From Mageeibacillus sp. UBA1255 (GTDB lineage Bacteria > Bacillota > Clostridia > UBA1212 > UBA1255), in assembly GCA_002308795.1 (NCBI GenBank), contig DBVV01000144.1, positions 39,016 through 46,078 on the forward strand: 7,063 bases of DNA, in the 5' to 3' direction. The notes under the pieces are model-generated. The model was given only the letters and a program-made list of their open reading frames with translations, was not told the DNA's origin and did no database searches. Positions 5,492 through 7,063 of this stretch are shown piece by piece. Both the position numbers and the translations under genes were made by a program. Positions within the stretch are counted from its first letter, which is position 1; the number at the start of each line of letters is the position of its first letter.

Positions 5492-6925
5492 TTATTTCTT
5501 TTTCTTGCTCTTTGAGATCAGGATGCCTGCAACGATCGCGGCGACGGCAACGGCAGCTACAACGCCAACGATGATCCATACGGTAGGATTCGCGTCCTTT
5601 TTACCGGTATTATCCTTTGTCTCGTCAGTAGGTTTCACGGCTTCGGTAGCTTTTGCTTCATCCGTGGGTTTCGGAGCGTCGGTAGGCTTCGGAGCGTCGG
5701 TGACAACGGGTGCATCGGTTACTGCGGGTGCGTCGGTGACAGCCGGAGCTTCGGTGACGACCGGTGCTTCGGTTACTTTTCCGGGGAATGCTTTAGCGAA
5801 GTCGCCGTCGAAGGCGAGCGCGGCTTCCTCACTGCCAAAGAAAGCGATCCAGTCGATATCCATTTCGACGTCGGTAGAAGGCGTATTGTTCAGAACGTCA
5901 AATCTGAACCCGAGCCATAAGTCATCTTCAAGAGCGTTCTTTTTGAACTGTGCGACGACAGTGGGGTCGGCAACTACGGTCTGCCATTCGGGGTTCTTCC
6001 AGTCATATCTGAGAGCAGTGGAATAACCGCCCGTTGCACCGGAAATAGATGATGTGTACATGAACATCTCGCCGGAGCCGGCATTGTCCTCAATATTATT
6101 AAGTTTGACTCTGATCGCAACGTAGGGATAATCCTTGCAGGGGATCTCGTCGTCAACGTCGAAGAAGTTGTTGAAGTTGAGATCGTATTTGCAGTCGAAA
6201 GCTCCCTCGGGAACTAATACGTGCAGAGAACCGTCTTCATTCTGTTCGAACTCGACCTGATCGCCCGGGCCGACGTCGCTCAGATCAAAATCAGCCATTT
6301 TGAAGTAAGTTTCGAAAGGCAGCGGATCATCGCATCCGAGTTCATTCTTCGGGCCTTCCATTTTAGGCAGTTCGCCGTAGCGGTTACCCTCGGGCTCTGT
6401 AACGTAGTCAACGTACATACGGAGCGAAAGTTTTTTGATGTATTCGCCATCTCTCAGTACAGCCTGGCCGGGATATGCCTGCTGAGCAGACCATACGCCT
6501 ACGCCTGAGCCTTTCTCATCGACAGCGTCAGAGAGCTGCAGATAGTAGGTGCCTGCTGCAAGCGGAGTCTCAAATTCAAAACCGATATTGGAGTTATCCT
6601 CAAAATCCTCGAACGTGGTCGGACCTGCGACCGGAGCAGCCGCGATAGTAGTTTCATAATCCTTATCCCAGGTCCAGAGAGTAACGGTAAGGCTTCCTAC
6701 GTCGTCGGACCAGCTGGGGCAGACGAACGCAACACGCGTTGTCTCACCGACGGTCGTGAAAACAGAGCCTATCGTACTGAAAGACTGGTTAAGCATCTGA
6801 AGTGCGGAACCGGTGTCATCAGGGTTGAAGTTACCGATAAGATTTTCCTGATCTTCTGCAAAGGAAACGGTGATCATCGTTGCGGCCATCATCACTACAA
6901 GAAGTAAGGCTAATAGTTTTTTCAT
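5492..6925 (-). CDS. Exported membrane-anchored protein of unknown function with TDAP-type repeats
   Basis: I do not recognise a named family. The 477-residue product starts with a signal peptide (Lys2-Lys3, hydrophobic 4-20, likely cleavage after SFA at 23). Residues about 24-175 and 205-365 are rich in alternating hydrophobic, aromatic and acidic residues and look like two beta-sandwich domains; the second ends in DIDWIAFFGSEEA (355-367), a pattern I associate with carbohydrate-binding-like modules on Clostridia surface proteins, which is inference. Four cysteines are present (69, 198, 245, 263). Residues 384-436 are six-residue repeats of the type VTDAP/KPTDAP, a probable wall-spanning linker, followed by one membrane helix (about 448-470) and SKSKKKK inside. 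No LPXTG motif exists, so anchoring is by the helix. The ATG at 6925-6923 has GGGAGG 7 nt upstream; an open extension to 7033 would run through the promoter and is rejected. It is a monocistronic unit. Confidence 0.9.
   Translation of the reverse strand: MKKLLALLLVVMMAATMITVSFAEDQENLIGNFNPDDTGSALQMLNQSFSTIGSVFTTVGETTRVAFVCPSWSDDVGSLTVTLWTWDKDYETTIAAAPVAGPTTFEDFEDNSNIGFEFETPLAAGTYYLQLSDAVDEKGSGVGVWSAQQAYPGQAVLRDGEYIKKLSLRMYVDYVTEPEGNRYGELPKMEGPKNELGCDDPLPFETYFKMADFDLSDVGPGDQVEFEQNEDGSLHVLVPEGAFDCKYDLNFNNFFDVDDEIPCKDYPYVAIRVKLNNIEDNAGSGEMFMYTSSISGATGGYSTALRYDWKNPEWQTVVADPTVVAQFKKNALEDDLWLGFRFDVLNNTPSTDVEMDIDWIAFFGSEEAALAFDGDFAKAFPGKVTEAPVVTEAPAVTDAPAVTDAPVVTDAPKPTDAPKPTDEAKATEAVKPTDETKDNTGKKDANPTVWIIVGVVAAVAVAAIVAGILISKSKKKK
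5618..5776 (-). repeat. Coding repeats, six-residue (18-nt) period, Thr/Asp/Ala/Pro-rich
   Basis: About nine units lie in tandem in residues 384-436 of the exported protein, from VTEAP and VVTEAP through AVTDAP twice, VVTDAP, KPTDAP and degenerate KPTDEA, KATEAV and KPTDET. Synonymous codons differ between units (for example GAC or GAT, GTC or GTA), so the repeat is kept more exactly in protein than in DNA. It is probably an extended, possibly glycosylated stalk. Confidence 0.9.
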
Positions 6926-6953
6926 ATAAATTCCTCCCGGAGTATTTTTTCTT

Positions 6954-6982
6954 ATTGTACGCTTATAAAACTGCCGCGTCAA
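6954..6982 (-). promoter_or_regulatory. Near-consensus promoter of the exported-protein gene
   Basis: On the minus strand TTGACG (6982-6977, 5 of 6) and TACAAT (6959-6954, 5 of 6) are 17 nt apart, with A-tracts just upstream of the -35. The predicted start near 6947 leaves a leader of about 22 nt containing GGGAGG. This is the closest match to consensus in the window and suggests high expression. In the remaining sequence to the right edge (6983-7063) I see no gene I can support; a 5-bp hairpin (CCGGC with GCCGG) lies at the very end. Confidence 0.88.
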
Positions 6983-7063
6983 GTTTTTTCGGCTTTTGGC
7001 TCTTTTCCTGGTTCCGTGAATTTTTTTAGACAATTGAGGATGCTCCGGCTTGAGTTTGCCGGC

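Noticed and set aside
5618..5776. CRISPR-like repeat array
   Set aside because: The 18-nt periodic units have no spacers, are in frame and encode a proline-rich stalk.
5307..6026. Long plus-strand open frame opposite the repeat region, encoding many ASVT-type repeats
   Set aside because: It is the antisense shadow of the TDAP repeats and crosses the terminator and rpsB promoter; no convincing ribosome binding site or promoter was seen.
6926..7033. In-frame upstream extension of the exported protein
   Set aside because: It crosses the near-consensus promoter and would bury the signal peptide; the internal ATG has a good GGGAGG.
7045..7063. Hairpin at the right edge as the terminator of an upstream gene
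   Set aside because: The stem is 5 bp with an 8-nt loop, no T run follows on the minus strand, and the context beyond the window is missing.

Overview
The window looks like a stretch of chromosome from a Bacillota member, most likely an uncultured anaerobic Clostridia lineage. The basis is the gene order, strong AGGAGG-type ribosome binding sites on nearly every gene, sigma-A-type promoters with 17-nt spacers, and a secreted protein with Thr/Asp/Ala/Pro repeats and a C-terminal membrane anchor. All supported genes lie on the minus strand, so transcription runs from high to low coordinates. The taxonomic call is inference; no rRNA or other marker gene is present beyond the housekeeping proteins.

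Region 1 (about 7063 to 5403) is a self-contained transcription unit. It has a near-consensus promoter (6954-6982) and one gene for a 477-residue exported protein of unknown function with a signal peptide, probable beta-rich extracellular region, six-residue repeats, one transmembrane helix and a lysine tail. It ends in a strong GNRA-loop terminator (5403-5428).

Region 2 (5402 to 3734) is the rpsB-tsf unit: an extended -10 promoter whose -35 lies in a 12-bp perfect palindrome, a leader of about 100 nt with inverted repeats and a duplicated Shine-Dalgarno sequence, ribosomal protein S2, a short-form EF-Ts, and a textbook intrinsic terminator after tsf.

Region 3 (3733 to 1843) holds pyrH (UMP kinase) and serC (phosphoserine aminotransferase). 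No clear promoter of their own was seen, so they probably depend on read-through of the tsf terminator. serC sits where frr directly follows pyrH in most bacteria.

Region 4 (1842 to 1) has a good promoter (1772-1800) driving frr (ribosome recycling factor), uppS (cis-prenyl diphosphate synthase) and the first 101 codons of cdsA (phosphatidate cytidylyltransferase), which runs off the left edge. frr and uppS are separated by only 2 nt.

Together regions 2 to 4 are the conserved rpsB-tsf-pyrH-frr-uppS-cdsA cluster linking translation, pyrimidine nucleotide supply and envelope lipid synthesis, modified by the serC insertion and split into at least two promoter units. I found no CRISPR array, mobile element, tRNA, rRNA or evident novel multi-gene system. 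The least explained items are the exported protein, the regulatory architecture ahead of rpsB, and the serC insertion.
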